25,663 nt of DNA from Amanita rubescens (GCA_015039365.1 WION01000658.1:1-25663); one strand, 5' to 3'. Positions 11,501-22,711 are shown, counted from the first letter of the stretch. A program made the numbers and translations. The notes: a model not told the origin generated them from the sequence alone.

Positions 11501-12068
11501 AAAAAACTTCCGCAAAGCGCATTGCTTCTATCGACTGTCTTACCAAATGCCGTGGGACCTGTTGAGATAAAAGTTATGACGTGTACCAGATCCAGACCGA
11601 AGAGGGATGCCTACCAAGCAAGATACCACCAAGAATCTCCGAAATAACCTTGGGCTGCCTAAGCCGTTTTAGAATTAGCGAAAGCAAGGTTGTCATTCCA
11701 ATGATTAGACCTATATTACAATGGGGTTAGATCAAAGTTTATATCACCCTCCTGTACGTGTCGGGCACCAAACATGCGCACTGTACTACATGACCACTGC
11801 GGCATATGAAATGCACCGAACCACGCATTGGCGAGGGGCAACAAGTTTCTGACACTGACGTGAAACAACTCACCGATTTGAACGATCCATATACGTATGG
11901 GGTCTGCTGGATCGTACACAGTTGGGTCCTTGCCATTGAGAAGACCTCCCTGCAAGAATGGCACATTGATCAGAAAATGGACCCAGCGAGAATGGTGGCT
12001 CGAACCTGGTCTTGAGCGCCGGATCTGGGGCGGATGATCTCCAAGATAGTCCTTGAGAATTTCGGCAT
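8510..12068 (-). CDS. KHA1: K+/H+ antiporter, KHA1 type (CPA2 family)
   Basis: Thirteen exons: complement(join(8510..9019, 9081..10130, 10177..10231, 10284..10425, 10483..10531, 10579..10679, 10729..10827, 10879..11034, 11087..11473, 11544..11558, 11615..11710, 11874..11949, 12006..12068)), 932 residues. It exchanges K+ (or Na+) for H+ across an internal membrane such as the Golgi or endosome. Residues to about 440 form the multi-span Na_H_Exchanger domain: RQPKVISEILGGILLGPTAFG, FLFLVGMEID, SAGVGNDIVGW (conserved Asp), GGLAIIITEKLED and SCKGLVELIVLNVG. The rest is a long cytosolic tail, partly resembling a universal-stress fold, with a glutamine run near residue 630. Exon 4 has only 15 nt. 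The first intron uses a weaker donor (GTTCGA), so the N-terminus (ATG 12068, or in frame 12182 or 12200) is the least certain part. Confidence 0.92.
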
Positions 12069-13608
12069 TGCGGATTGTCCTCTTTCTCCCAAGCCGTCAA
12101 TAGGCAGTTGTACTGGTGGACAGAAGGGAGAAGGAGTAAACGAAAGAAAAGAGGCAGAAAGGGGAGCCTGCGGGGTGGCCATTCGACATTGAACGTACAA
12201 AGGTTATAAGGTACGGTCGATAGTGGGGGAGTCCAAATTTGGAAATCAAGTTGATCGTAATCTCGCATGCCGCATTTAGCCTGCAGGGCTGCGGCGTTGC
12301 GAACAGTTGCGACCGCCGACCGGTTAAAGAACTCCCGTGCGGCCTACGCGATGCCAATGGCGCGTCCGCTTCTCTCTACTGTATCATGATCTGGCAGCTT
12401 TTCATCCGTGTAGCCACTGTCTGTTCACCCTCGATCACCATCTGCCACGTATATAACCTACCGTGACATTTAGGGCAACCAGCGGGTCCAGGTTGGACGG
12501 AAAGTTAAAATCACATCATCAGAAGTGAGACGCGTTGAGAACGCAGGCGACCCACACAAAGTGGAAGAACAAAGAGAAGCAGAAAGAAGAGGAAATTTTC
12601 TGTTGTAATTCAAAACACGTCGGATAATGCGCCGATCGCCGATCATCGATCCAATAACCGGTATCCCTGATGTGATGTTTCTTTCCTTTACTCGAGGAGG
12701 ATACATACATTTTCATGTCATCATTGCCACGTAAGACCGCGTCCATATGCATTCCAACGATTCCATTGTGCAATTTGACTCGAGAGGGCACGACGGACTC
12801 GCATCGCTGTATTGATAGTTTTTGGCATTTATCTCGATCATCCAATAATAAGATATCTGCCCCCCTAAATATTTCGTAATTACATCTCCAATGTAATACG
12901 GTGACGGTAAGCCTCGGTACGCCCGCATTCCGGTAATAGAGTTTCAGGTCCAAATATAATTCTACTCGTCGTCGAGCGCTCGACTGAGGTAGACGAACAC
13001 GCCAGCAGAGGCCAAGCACAATCGCTTGCCAATTGCAGCTTGCTAGCACATCTTGGCATGATTCAATGAATATATGAGAAAAAAGACTTGTGGATCTTGT
13101 AGAAATGCTACATCGCACGTTCCGCAAACGTACTAATTAGTACATAAATATCTCTCCGTATCATCATCAGAGTGTGATCAGAACTGTAAGTGAAATATCC
13201 CACATTCACTATTGGCCACAGCCAGGGATAAACCATGAAGCGGTGTCCACGTGTTCATGTTCATCATCAATTGCATCACTTGTTTGCACTAATTGCCGAT
13301 GAAAAAAAAAACACCGGCGGCAATGGATAAGAATTGCTAACTCCAGTTGCTTGCCCCAATCAGTGGACAGGTGCAAGAGCCAGAGAAGCCCCAAGGTAAA
13401 AATACTGAGATAACAGAGTGATGACAGTCGCGATATGGAGAGACAAACATTACAACAATGATGATGATGCACAATATACGTGTACAACATCCGCGGCGTG
13501 CTGCCTGACGCTTCTTTATACAGTAGGTCATATGCACGAACATTTCCCCGTTGTTGCACGGCCCGTCATCAGACGACGCACGAGACATGCATCTAAATTT
13601 GGGACAAC
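12069..13608. other. 1.5 kb between GUT2 and the antiporter
   Basis: Contains the antiporter 5' region, with a pyrimidine-rich leader on the minus strand around 12080-12180, and the GUT2 3' flank. A 202-codon minus-strand frame (12519-13127) is open but has no recognisable motif and no convincing splice partners. An A10 run lies near 13300. No RNA gene was seen. Confidence 0.5.
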
Positions 13609-16411
13609 TTACACTCCTCCACCGCTCTTTTCCACTGGGATTCTGAGCCTCTCCTTGACAGATGTCATGACAGGGGCAAAGGCAATCTCCTTGATATTCC
13701 CGCAGATCTGTTAAAAATACCCCTAAGTAGGCGACACGGTCCGGCTTAAACAATCACTGCACTCACCTCAAGAAACTCGTCGAAATCCACCGTATTCTTG
13801 GCCACCATACCGTTCTCCTCAAGCACGTACTTGAGGTCCTTATCTTTGACACCTTCGTACCCAGGCACCTCGTGCATAATTTCGACCAACCCCTTCACAC
13901 CAACGCAAGGCTGTTCGTCATCCACGTTGACCCGCTTTAGAAACGCATTCCGCAAAGCAACAACTTCGCCTGCTCCAAAACTTGCGCGTCCATATGCCTT
14001 TTTGAACGGTCCAACGTGCTCGCCAGCGCCAACGATGGTCCCGACTCCGGCAGTTTCTCTTCCCAACACAAGCCCCCTCGCATTCAACAAGCTCCAAGTA
14101 CCAGCAAAGACGCTCGCTACCCTTCTCTCCGCATTTTCAATCCACCCCCTCGGTTCCAGTTCCCTTAAAACACCGTTAACCACATCCTTCTTCTCTTTCT
14201 CGGCGACAACATCCCCAGGCACCAACCCCATCGTTTCAAAATAGGCCACTGCGGCGTTGACTTGCCTCTGCCGCTCGGAGCGCGTCCATCCTAGCTCGTC
14301 TGACATGATATCCACTACACGTGGCAGTGCACGAAGCGCCGCCTGTGCGTTCAGGAACGCAAGCCGAGTTCTTCGGGCTAGGACGTCGATCGCCGTTTGC
14401 GCGTATTCGTGCCGAATGGCGTACCGAATTTCCGCTTCAATGACTATCATTACCGGTGGGAATAAATGGGCACGAGTCACAATGGAAAGAATAGGTGAGT
14501 GCCATGTGGAACGCACGAGGGTAAACCAAACAGGGAGTGAAATGAGAATGAGAACAACAACAGGAGAAGCGTGACTTACAAGGATACGATGACGCGAGTC
14601 GTTTTCCATGAATTGGCCAAGCCGCGCCTGTCCTTTCCGCAAGTTCACAAACGGTCCAAGCCCGATCACCATAATTCCTGGACAGGTGCTTCGCAACATC
14701 CGTGTCAAGTCCATACTGCAACACCGCATCAGTCAAAACCATCTCACGCACGCCATCATCATACGCACCCTTTGAGTCAGCCCAATAAACATATTCCTGC
14801 TCCACCCATCACTCCCCACCAACCTAAGGTTTTCCGTAACACACCCACTCTTCACCTTTTCCTCCAACCCAAACACCTTAACCGCCTCATCAACCCCTTC
14901 TTCCGCCATCTTCCTATACGTCGTCCACTTTCCCCCGGCCACCGTGACCAACCCACTCTTGCTCACAGTGACCATATGGCTTCGCACAAGGCCCTGGGTT
15001 CCCTTCCCATCCGCATCCACATTCTTCACCAAAGGCCTCAACCCGCTCCACGCACTCAACACGTCCCCCCTCCTTACTCGAATATCAGGAGATAGATATC
15101 TCCTCACCTCCCCCAACACCCACCGGATATCTTCCTCCGTAGCACGTGGGTCCCGCTCAACTCGCGCAGGACTGTCCGTCGTACCCGCTATCGTGTTCCC
15201 TTCCCATGGCAGGAAAAAGATGACACGCCCATCAGACGTGGCGGGGTCGAGCAGCCCCATGCGGCGGGGTGAGTAGTAGTTGGGGAGGGTGATGTGGATA
15301 CCGGAGGATGCTTGGACTATGGGCTTATGTGTTGAGTCGTCCATTGAGAGGAGAGCATCTGTAAAGGGACCCGTGGCGTTGATGACCCCTTTAGCGCGGA
15401 CGTTCCATTCTTCGCCTGAAAGCGTGTCTCTGACGCGTGCGCCGCAGAGTTTTCCAGATGAAGAAGACTTGTGAAGGTCGGTCACTTCGCAGTAGTTGGC
15501 GACGGTAGCGCCTAGTTTAACAGCGCTCATGATGAGGGCGATGTTCATTCTCGAGTCATTGTGTTGTCCTGGACAAAGGTTTAGTTGTAAGAGTAGTTGA
15601 AGCAGGGATCAGGTTTACCGTCGTAATACACCAAAGCTCCAACCAGTCCGTCACTTTTGAGCATTGGAAATGTTTCAAGGGCCTTTCCTTTGCTCATGAT
15701 GTACGACGATTCCATATTTTCTCTCCCAGCTAGAATATCATAGAGCTTGCATCCGGCCCAATAATAGGGGACTTGCCAGAACCTGCGTTTTGTCAAAAAA
15801 TGCATGTGCTACTTTGAAAGCGAGCGCACTTGTAGATGGGTAACATAATCGGAAGCATAGCAGATAGATATGGTGCCGTTTGCAGGAAAATCCGGCGCTC
15901 ATGGAGAGCTTCTTTCACTAACTTCCACTGATCATAGTCGAGTTCGAATACGGCTTTTTGAAGGTATCGGACGCCACCGTGCACTAGCTTTGTACTCTTT
16001 GACGATGTACCTTTCATGATGATCAATACACCTATCAAAAAAAATTACGAGCAAATGGGGTAACGAACCGGCGCCAAAATCGTCTCTTTCAACCAAGGCA
16101 ACTCTCAACCCTCTACTAGCTGCATCCACAGCGATGCCCGCACCAGTTGCGCCACCTCCCACAATCAGCAAATCAAACTCTGAATCGCCGTTGTTTGAGC
16201 TGGTTCTTACCCCGGACGCTTTTAGCGAATCTAACATCTCTTTTCGTGAGGGTGGAGTCCACGCCGGGGGTGGTCTCCGTGTTTCTAGCGTGGACAAGGG
16301 ATAGGCAGGTCCGGAGCTGAGATACCAGTATAGACCTCCCGTGGAGATAACGGCGCCGCCTGTTGCGTAGGCGAGAGTGCGTCGCGAGAATAATCGGCGA
16401 AGGACGGGCAT
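13609..16411 (-). CDS. GUT2: Mitochondrial FAD-dependent glycerol-3-phosphate dehydrogenase
   Basis: Seven exons: complement(join(13609..13707, 13767..14443, 14580..14715, 14769..15568, 15619..15782, 15830..16010, 16069..16411)), 799 residues. It oxidises glycerol-3-phosphate to dihydroxyacetone phosphate at the inner mitochondrial membrane, passing electrons to quinone (glycerol use and the NADH shuttle). Seen: a basic N-terminal presequence and one hydrophobic segment (about 14-32), FAD-binding VGGGATGAG (84-92), GTSSKSTKLVHGGVRYL, GVINATGPF, VAGGKWTTYRKMAE, NYGDRAWTVCELA, and the C-terminal end RIPVEKSGGGV. Residues about 711-770 look like a degenerate EF-hand pair (VDFDEFLEI), as in animal GPD2. 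It is longer than the yeast enzyme (about 650). The last intron begins GTGAGT right after FLE; reading through it would give a false stop after SAVIV. It is divergent from SHO1. Confidence 0.95.
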
Positions 16412-17749
16412 GGTCCCAAATCTAGTGGTATAAGAACGGACCTCCTTGAGCTTCTAGTGGTTTCTGAACTAGATAGATAATGAGTCAGAGCGATGCCGTC
16501 AATGAATGTGAACGGACTTTAAGTGCGTTGGAATTTGCTTCCCCGGTGCGCGTTCTGCCTTGACAGCGATTGCCAAGCGCGAGAAGCTATGAATATATGC
16601 TGAATATCGTAGCCTTCGCAGTAATGAGCAAAGGACGGTCGTGGGGAGAGGAAAAAGAGCGGGTAAGCCATAGGACGATGTTTCAAGCCAGGATACCTCT
16701 GTCACGGTGTAAACGGCCCGGAACCTTCGCCGGAGAAACTTGTCACGTGCCGGGAGCCGACGTTCACCCGACTCCTGATAGTAGTGCCGTACAGCACTGC
16801 AGATTGCCAGATAGCTAGAAGTAAATCGTGAGCGTAAGTCGAGTTATATTTATACACCCGCTTGTTGAGCGGTTTTTCCGAAGTCTGGTTGACTTGACAT
16901 GTAATAGCTCAGCAATGCTATTTCAATCTTGTCGTCATCATTGCATTTGCGAAACAGGGCACGATGAGCAATTCTAGTATGACCACCGTCGTATTCTGCA
17001 ATAAGAGCTACCTTTGTCGAGCCTCAACTTGACGACGGCCATCAGGGTATTCTACAGTATATGGTAATTCCGTCTCTATGATCGAAAGAAGGTTAAGAGT
17101 CGATCCGGCAAACACATGGATGATGGTAACCTCTATCTTCTCCTTCTAGAACGGAGTGGACTGGTGTGTATGTTTTATTGGGATGGACTATATGGCCGCA
17201 TGACAATGTTTACAGATATCTGGTCCTTGTCTTTACTTATCACCATCGTTGGCTAATATCCCGGATCCGTATTGAAATGAACACCACGTCAGCGCAACGC
17301 AAGTGGACAAATGATATTGTGCGAAAACGCCGCTAAACCAATTATAGTCAATCCAACAGGGGCAGAATCCCACGCCATACTAATACAACCATCCCTTCCC
17401 AGGCGTGTTCGCCCGCGTCATGCACATGTCCTAGTTGCTTTCATAGCCTCCGGCCGCGGAAAGTCAACCATTTCCTTTTTTTCAACGTTCAATTCAACGC
17501 CTGCAACCTATTCAACTCTATATCGTCCCCGATCTTAGCGGAGAATGTCCGACGTCGCCCCACCCGAACCAACATATCAAAACTCCGGCAAAAGTTGACT
17601 CTCCAACGCCCGTCTCTCCCGTCCTTCCGCCGCCACCAGAGCCTACACCACCAGATGTAACGCCTCAGGATGCAGCGGACCTCGAGCGGAGTCGTCGCAC
17701 TGATATCCCTACTGTGCGCTTAAGCCACGCGGGTTCTCGCACTAGTACG
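16412..17749. promoter_or_regulatory. Shared upstream region of GUT2 and SHO1
   Basis: A divergent intergenic region of 1.1-1.3 kb, depending on the SHO1 start. It holds a TATA-like AT stretch (ttatatttata, about 16843-16853), one AGGGG core like a stress-response element (about 17357-17361), and a long pyrimidine run (about 17470-17490) close to SHO1. Plus frames such as 17311-17538 show no family content and look like leader sequence. Function is inferred from position only. Confidence 0.5.
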
Positions 17750-18991
17750 ATGAGCATACCGTCCACCCGTAGTCCTTTCTTTCTCGTGACTCTATTTCTC
17801 GGTGTGGTACGTCGCCTCTTATATCCCTCTCCTATCCCCGCTTCCAAATTTCACTCACGGCGTTCGAACAGTCGTCATGGATATTTGGGTTTATATCTCA
17901 AGCCATCGTAACAGCTCAAAGTCCGTCTTCACCTCCTTCATCTATCTGCTGCGGCTGACGGCGTTTACGTCCTGTTACAGTAAGCAACGCGTTCATTGGT
18001 ACACTATGGCTCGCCTTTGTCCTACAAACCATCCTCATCGTCTGGCTCATCTCCGCCCTACTCTCACCACAACCCTTCCATTCTTCCTCGAATACAATGG
18101 CCCATCTTGCCTCTATGACCACCGTCCTCGCCGCAATCGGTGTAAACAACAACATCTACGGCTCACAGCCATCGCAGAAAGCCACCGCTGCCGGATGGCT
18201 CGTTACAGCCATCGTTGACATCCTTTGGGTGATTTATTTCTCATCACCAGAAGCATCACCTATCCGCTATACTCTTGACCGGAGTTGGAGTTCCGGAGGG
18301 GGACGCACTCCGATCAACATAGCGGTAGTAAATGAAGAAGGAGAGCGTACAGGAGGCTTTGGAAGGCTAGGCGGGAAGCTCCCACCGATTACACCGCCCT
18401 CGTTCAGACTTAGGTCAGCAAGACTGCGAAAAGCAAGACGCGACAGTGCCGGGATGCAACCGCCTGATTCCAAGTTTGTAGAGGAAGCAGTTGGCGAGAA
18501 CCGAAACGAAAACGGTCTGCCACAGTTGACAGAAATGGGGGCGGAAGGTGATAATCGACAGTCGAGTGCCCTTCGGAGTGTCAGCGTCAATCCTGGTAAT
18601 AGCTCAGTGGGCGGGGACCTACGGACCGATTCCAGGCCCGTTTCTTCTGCCCCCAGCGGAGGTCCTAGTGCTAGAGGGAGCGCAGGGAGCAAGGCGAAAG
18701 CTCGGGCAATGTACAGCTGTACGTTTGTTCTTATTCCACTTTAATTTCCTGAAACTGACGATCCTGATGTTTATCGTGTAGATAAAGGAAGTGATACCGA
18801 TCCACATGAACTCACGTTTAGCAAGGGGGATCTATTTGAGGTTGTCGACCGATCAGGGAAATGGTGGGAGGCGGTCAATAAGGACGGAAAAGTGGGCAGT
18901 GAGTATTTCTTGTGTTCGTGCGGCGATGTATCATTGATCCTCGTCCAACGCAGTCGTACCATCCAATTATATGCGAGTGGTGCCCGAGTAG
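17750..18991 (+). CDS. SHO1: Osmosensor SHO1 (four TM segments plus SH3)
   Basis: Five exons: join(17750..17806, 17872..17920, 17981..18718, 18782..18898, 18954..18991), 332 residues. Sho1 is a plasma-membrane sensor that recruits Pbs2 through its SH3 domain to start the HOG osmotic-stress pathway. Seen: four membrane segments (about 10-32, 39-63, 76-96 and 105-124; for example FFLVTLFLGVSSWIFGF and GWLVTAIVDILWVIYF), a serine/glycine/proline-rich linker, and a C-terminal SH3 domain (MYSYKGSD, ELTFSKGDLFEVVD, WWEAV, VGIVPSNYM). The last intron cuts the SH3 domain before IVPSNY. An upstream ATG at 17545 would add about 53 proline-rich residues if a 46-nt intron (17594-17639, weak donor GTTGAC) is removed; without that intron it meets a stop after 17 codons. 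It shares its upstream region with GUT2. Confidence 0.9.
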
Positions 18992-20320
18992 TGTCCTTCT
19001 ATTCACGGTCATGAATTATTTCTCTTTCTTTGATGCCACGCCATGTTTACGACTCTGACGATACGATTTGGATTTGAGAACACCTTCAGGCATGGCTTGC
19101 ACGACATCATTCAAAGATTTGTTTTATTTTATTTCCTTGTCGCTCTTATGATTTCAGGTCTCGTATCGGACCTTAGATGTTGCATATGCATTTGTTGTAC
19201 CAATCTGTCATTTTGCTGACTTCCGTTTTTCGGTGCGCTTCTTCGTAGGAATCGAGATTCTGAACCTGAACAGACTAAACGGTAAATCACGATTGCACTT
19301 TCGCCGAAATGATATTTGTTTGAAGACATCGAGAACAAATGATGGTTGCTGCGCGTTGTACGCATTGCGCTTCTAATGGGGAAAATACGCCAAATACCGA
19401 GCCCTCTGATCTGGATCCAAAGTCCGCTCTTGATGTGACGTCCATCGTTGTTTCCTTGTGTCCGAGACAGAAAGGTTCCTATCTTTTCTATTTTTTCTAC
19501 ACGTCCATGAATAGGCAACGTCTAGAGCTGATTGAGCTGTCTTTCTGACTACATGAGTTGTCCTAATAGGCATGACAAAGATATCTCTTATCCGGTGACC
19601 GCTTTATTCCTCACCAAAGTGTAGAATCAGTGTGTCCGACTAAGACAACTCCGTATTGTCCCCGACATCCACATGCGCATCACAACCAGTGACATGAGGT
19701 GTTGAAGATGGGTCAGATAGAAATTTCACCTGTCGAGATTTAAACATTCTCACTCGTTCAAGTTATACATCTCGTGCGGGCCTCCGGGTCGATCTCGACA
19801 ACACACCACTTCAATCGTACATCGCTCCAGTATGGGCTTTGTATTTGACGAGTCAATTTCCCATCAAGACCGGTGCAATCGTAAATGACACTCTAACGCG
19901 GTCCTGATTTTTGGCAACGCAATGCCCCGGCATCGTATTAGCAAAGGACAACAGCTGCATCGCTGTCAAGAAATGTCCGGCGGCGCATATAGAACCGGAA
20001 ACATCGACTGTCAATAATGACTCGATAGTCGATTATGGTGGCACTACCGTTTGTGCCTTGATAATATCCCCGAATATCGCCGCTGTAAATATACTATTAC
20101 GGCGGACCGTTGGAAGATACCAAAAAGACGAAGCGTCAGTGAGAGGTTCAGGATACAGTTTCTAGCTCTGCTACTTCGAGAGCAGGAAATTAAGAAATTA
20201 AAGGCATCATTACATTTACAATGGTTTAAAGAGCTGTTCTCAATTGAACGTGACCTAATTATAGCGTCAGCGATCCTCGGATTACGAGTGCGATTTTAAA
20301 GCCCGCTCGGACAGTTCCAC
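18992..20320. other. 1.3 kb without a supported gene
   Basis: Follows SHO1 and precedes the dsRBD repeat region. Short frames (minus 19129-19573, plus 19911-20165, plus 20051-20299) have no recognisable motif. The last of these contains a charged stretch (LLLREQEIKKLKASL) but no start context or splice partner that I trust. Confidence 0.45.
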
Positions 20321-21192
20321 AGCCCAACATCATTGCTGCCTTCATTGTCCTTGACATACGCCATTCGATATTCGATATGCCTCACGACTTTAACTGGGAT
20401 ATTATATCTCACAACTGTCGGACATTACACCCTGACAACTCACGAGTAATGGAGGCCTCGTATTAGCCTGTTCATATTTATCCGGGTAGCAACTATCATA
20501 TGCTGTAAGCTGTGTATAGTTTGGTGCTGTATCGAGCTACAAAAAGGCGCAATTCAAAGCATGTTATGCATCATGTTTGTTTCAAGACCACCTCCTTCAA
20601 GCAACCAACAAGAGCGTAGGTCATTCGACTCGACCATGCGTGACCCGTGCTAAACATTATTGACACAGCGTCGAACCGACGAAACCTCAACAACGTTGTC
20701 CGCCGTCAGCATTTGGGAAATATTGATTATTTCGACAAATGGAACGGACGTTCGTGGGTATCCACCGTACAAAGTCAGTCTCTTGGTTAACATGACCGTT
20801 GTTCACCGAACTAACTGTGGCACAGTTGGAGGAACAGAGCAAGGCAATGGCCAAGCTGGAACAAAGAGTGCAGCTCGAGAGCTCGCCGCGTATGATGCTT
20901 TACAAAAATTTGATCCCCGGCTGTAGGATCTGGAGGGCATGACGACACCATCGCAAACACGCTCCTACAATACTTCGCTTTATGGGAGTTGTTGACGCAA
21001 TGGGACGACCTGTCTATGCGACCAAACCACGTTATGCCGTCGACTAGCGTGTCTCTCCATGACCAAGTTCTCAATTGACAATGTCGTCCTTGGAAACACG
21101 AATTGACGCGCATAGAGGTGTTCATGGATGGAGCGGGCCGGCGCCAATCCCGGCCTTCGTGTATTTATAGGCTCGCGAGACCATGTCAATAT
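20321..21192 (+). repeat. Duplicated dsRBD segment, copy A
   Basis: From agcccaacatcattgctgcc to about tgtcaatata, this matches 22671-23605 in direct orientation. It contains a small dsRBD gene plus about 270 bases of matching downstream sequence. Relative to copies B and C it carries about 260 extra bases (about 20405-20667) between gatattat and agcgtcg. The two arms flank the 246-residue gene at 21446. Confidence 0.85.
20377..20926 (+). CDS. Small dsRNA-binding domain protein, copy A
   Basis: Supported exons: 20669..20773 and 20826..20926, joined over a 52-nt intron (GTCAGT...GCACAG). They encode a compact dsRBD: helix 1 (NRRNLNNVVR), strands (GNIDYFDKW, GRSWVSTVQI), and the helix-2 signature GQAGTKSAARELAAYDALQKF, which carries the lysine and basic residues that contact dsRNA. 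Exon 1 is less certain. ATG 20377 (MPHDFNWDII, shared with copy C) can be joined in phase by an intron 20417-20668 with a poor donor (GTCGGA), giving 81 residues. Whether the extra 250 bases are an intron or an insertion that broke the gene is open. The role is unknown; such short dsRBD proteins are frequent in agarics. Confidence 0.55.
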
Positions 21193-21445
21193 ACTTACGC
21201 GTATTTAAATAGATCTCCTTCTCGAGTTAGCTATGCCAAGTGGTATAAAAGGAGTCTAGTCAAGGTCATAATAGGGAAGTTTCGAGTCGCTATCATTACA
21301 TGCAATATCTAGGTATGAGTCTTCGCACTAAAGTAAGCTTGATTCAGACGTCGGTGAAAGGGCGTCACGAGGTCACATGAGTCCAGCTTTTTGTCTGGCA
21401 GCAGCTCCTCTCTAGAACCCTCCACCTTACTGGTTGCGGGTGATA

Positions 21446-22293
21446 ATGTTCACAGCCGCAGAGCAGGCTATTATAGCCAAAGCGTCCCAAGATCTCTATC
21501 GATACGAAAGGACCTGCACAGAGCACTCAGCCATCTTGCGCAGAGATGTAGAAGCATTGACTAAAGCGCAGCAAGAATACAAAGCAAACTCATTGAACCC
21601 AATGGGCTTCATGCCATGCCGTGACGAATTCGACCGTTACATCGAACATTCGGAGAAGGTGCTCAAGACAGACTGCAGAACTGTGCTCGAGTATGCTGCG
21701 TATAAGCTCGACGGAGTGATAGTGTTAATCTACTGTTTTCTGTAGCCACCTTCATGTGGTGCACGCTGGTTACTTTCTCTGCCGGCTCTTGATGAGAAAG
21801 ATGTCTGAACACGGAGAACGTGTTTGTCTGGAATTCATTCGTCGCAAAGTGGAGCTCGAGTACGTGCTTGTGTTCTGGTCTAGCGTGCATGCCTATTAAC
21901 GCCTTCTTAAGCAAACAATATCCTTATATATTCCCCCAGTCTCCCGTTGCCATTCACGTCTCATCTGAACCCGCGCCATCTGACTATCCCACCACCCTCC
22001 TTGCTAGAGCTTTCAAGTCGGAAGAGGTCATCAATCTGCCTCGCGTTTCGCTCGAGGAGACGGAGATAATCCAATATCAACATTCTCCGAGGCTGCTTCA
22101 GAGGGAGACTTTTGTGTCCTTCAATGAAGATGAAGCATGCTATGAAGTCTTTCGTATTCCGGCGTTTATCACTGCAGATCAAGAAAAAGTTTTTTACGTC
22201 GTATATGCCGATGAAGGTCCTGAAGCGGTGGCTTGTACCAGCGTCAATTTGTTTGACTTTCTTCGTACGTCAGAGCGGGTTCTTAAAACCTAA
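21446..22293 (+). CDS. Unrecognised protein, helical N-half and beta-rich C-half
   Basis: Three exons: join(21446..21690, 21746..21859, 21912..22293), 246 residues, with introns of 55 nt (GTATGC...TGTAG) and 52 nt (GTACGT...TTAAG); all phases close. I do not recognise the family. The first 130 residues are mostly charged helices (SQDLYRYERTCTEHSAILRR, VEALTKAQQEYKA). Residues of about 185-235 look beta-rich and end in a pattern like a Tudor/SH3-type barrel: FVSFNEDEACYEV, then KVFYVVYADEGPEAV. That resemblance is a hint, not an assignment. A perfect donor GTACGT overlaps the last codons (22265-22270), so an alternative 3' exon is possible. The gene lies between two direct-repeat arms that carry dsRBD mini-genes. 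Confidence 0.62.
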
Positions 22294-22670
22294 TGACTTT
22301 TTTCCTGTTTGTGGCAAGCTAATGATAGTCAATTACATAATTGTCTGTTCGTTGACTTTTGTTTTTGTTTTTGTGCCGTGGGGGCAAGGGTACAGGGCAG
22401 CAGGTTCAAAGGTAGTAGCAGGGCCAGTGTAAGAGCATTCGCCGTGCTGTCTGTTGGGATTAGTAAGATTGGCAACTCGAGAGTTTGATCCAGTATTAGC
22501 CGACATAGAGTCTAAGCCCTGGCGATAGAAGGTGAGGTAGACCATAGAAGGCAAACAAATTCGAAAGAAAAGGGTGCTTCAATAGGATGTTGTCAGGTTT
22601 CGTATTCGGTATAGTATGACGTAGATTTAGGAAACGAGTGGGAGCAATCGACCGTGGGAAAGTATATGTC
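22294..22670. other. 3' flank of the unrecognised gene, no gene seen
   Basis: Starts with a T-rich stretch with repeated GTTTTT units (about 22352-22375), then low-coding sequence up to the next repeat arm. A possible extra 3' exon of the upstream gene (from about 22319) would end near 22488; it has no recognisable content. Confidence 0.4.
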
Positions 22671-22711
22671 AGCCAAACATCATTAATCATTGCTGCCTTC
22701 ATCGATACGAT

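Noticed and set aside
12519..13127. 202-codon open frame on the minus strand between GUT2 and KHA1
   Set aside because: No family motif, no domain-like pattern, no flanking splice structure, and it overlaps other open frames. It is kept only as a note in the intergenic entry.
14716..14768. Apparent frameshift in GUT2 after MFIGLTQ
   Set aside because: Explained by a regular 53-nt intron (GTGCGT...TTGCAG) that joins to YGLDTDVAKHL in phase.
13798..15474. Long plus-strand frames opposite GUT2 (up to 174 codons)
   Set aside because: Shadows of GUT2; codon bias of the real gene keeps the opposite strand open.
20811..21125. Antisense frame through dsRBD copy A, with a counterpart at 23224-23556
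   Set aside because: As a protein gene it looks like a shadow of the dsRBD exon and its recent duplicate flank. The plus strand carries a clear domain and splice sites. The conservation itself is reported as a finding.
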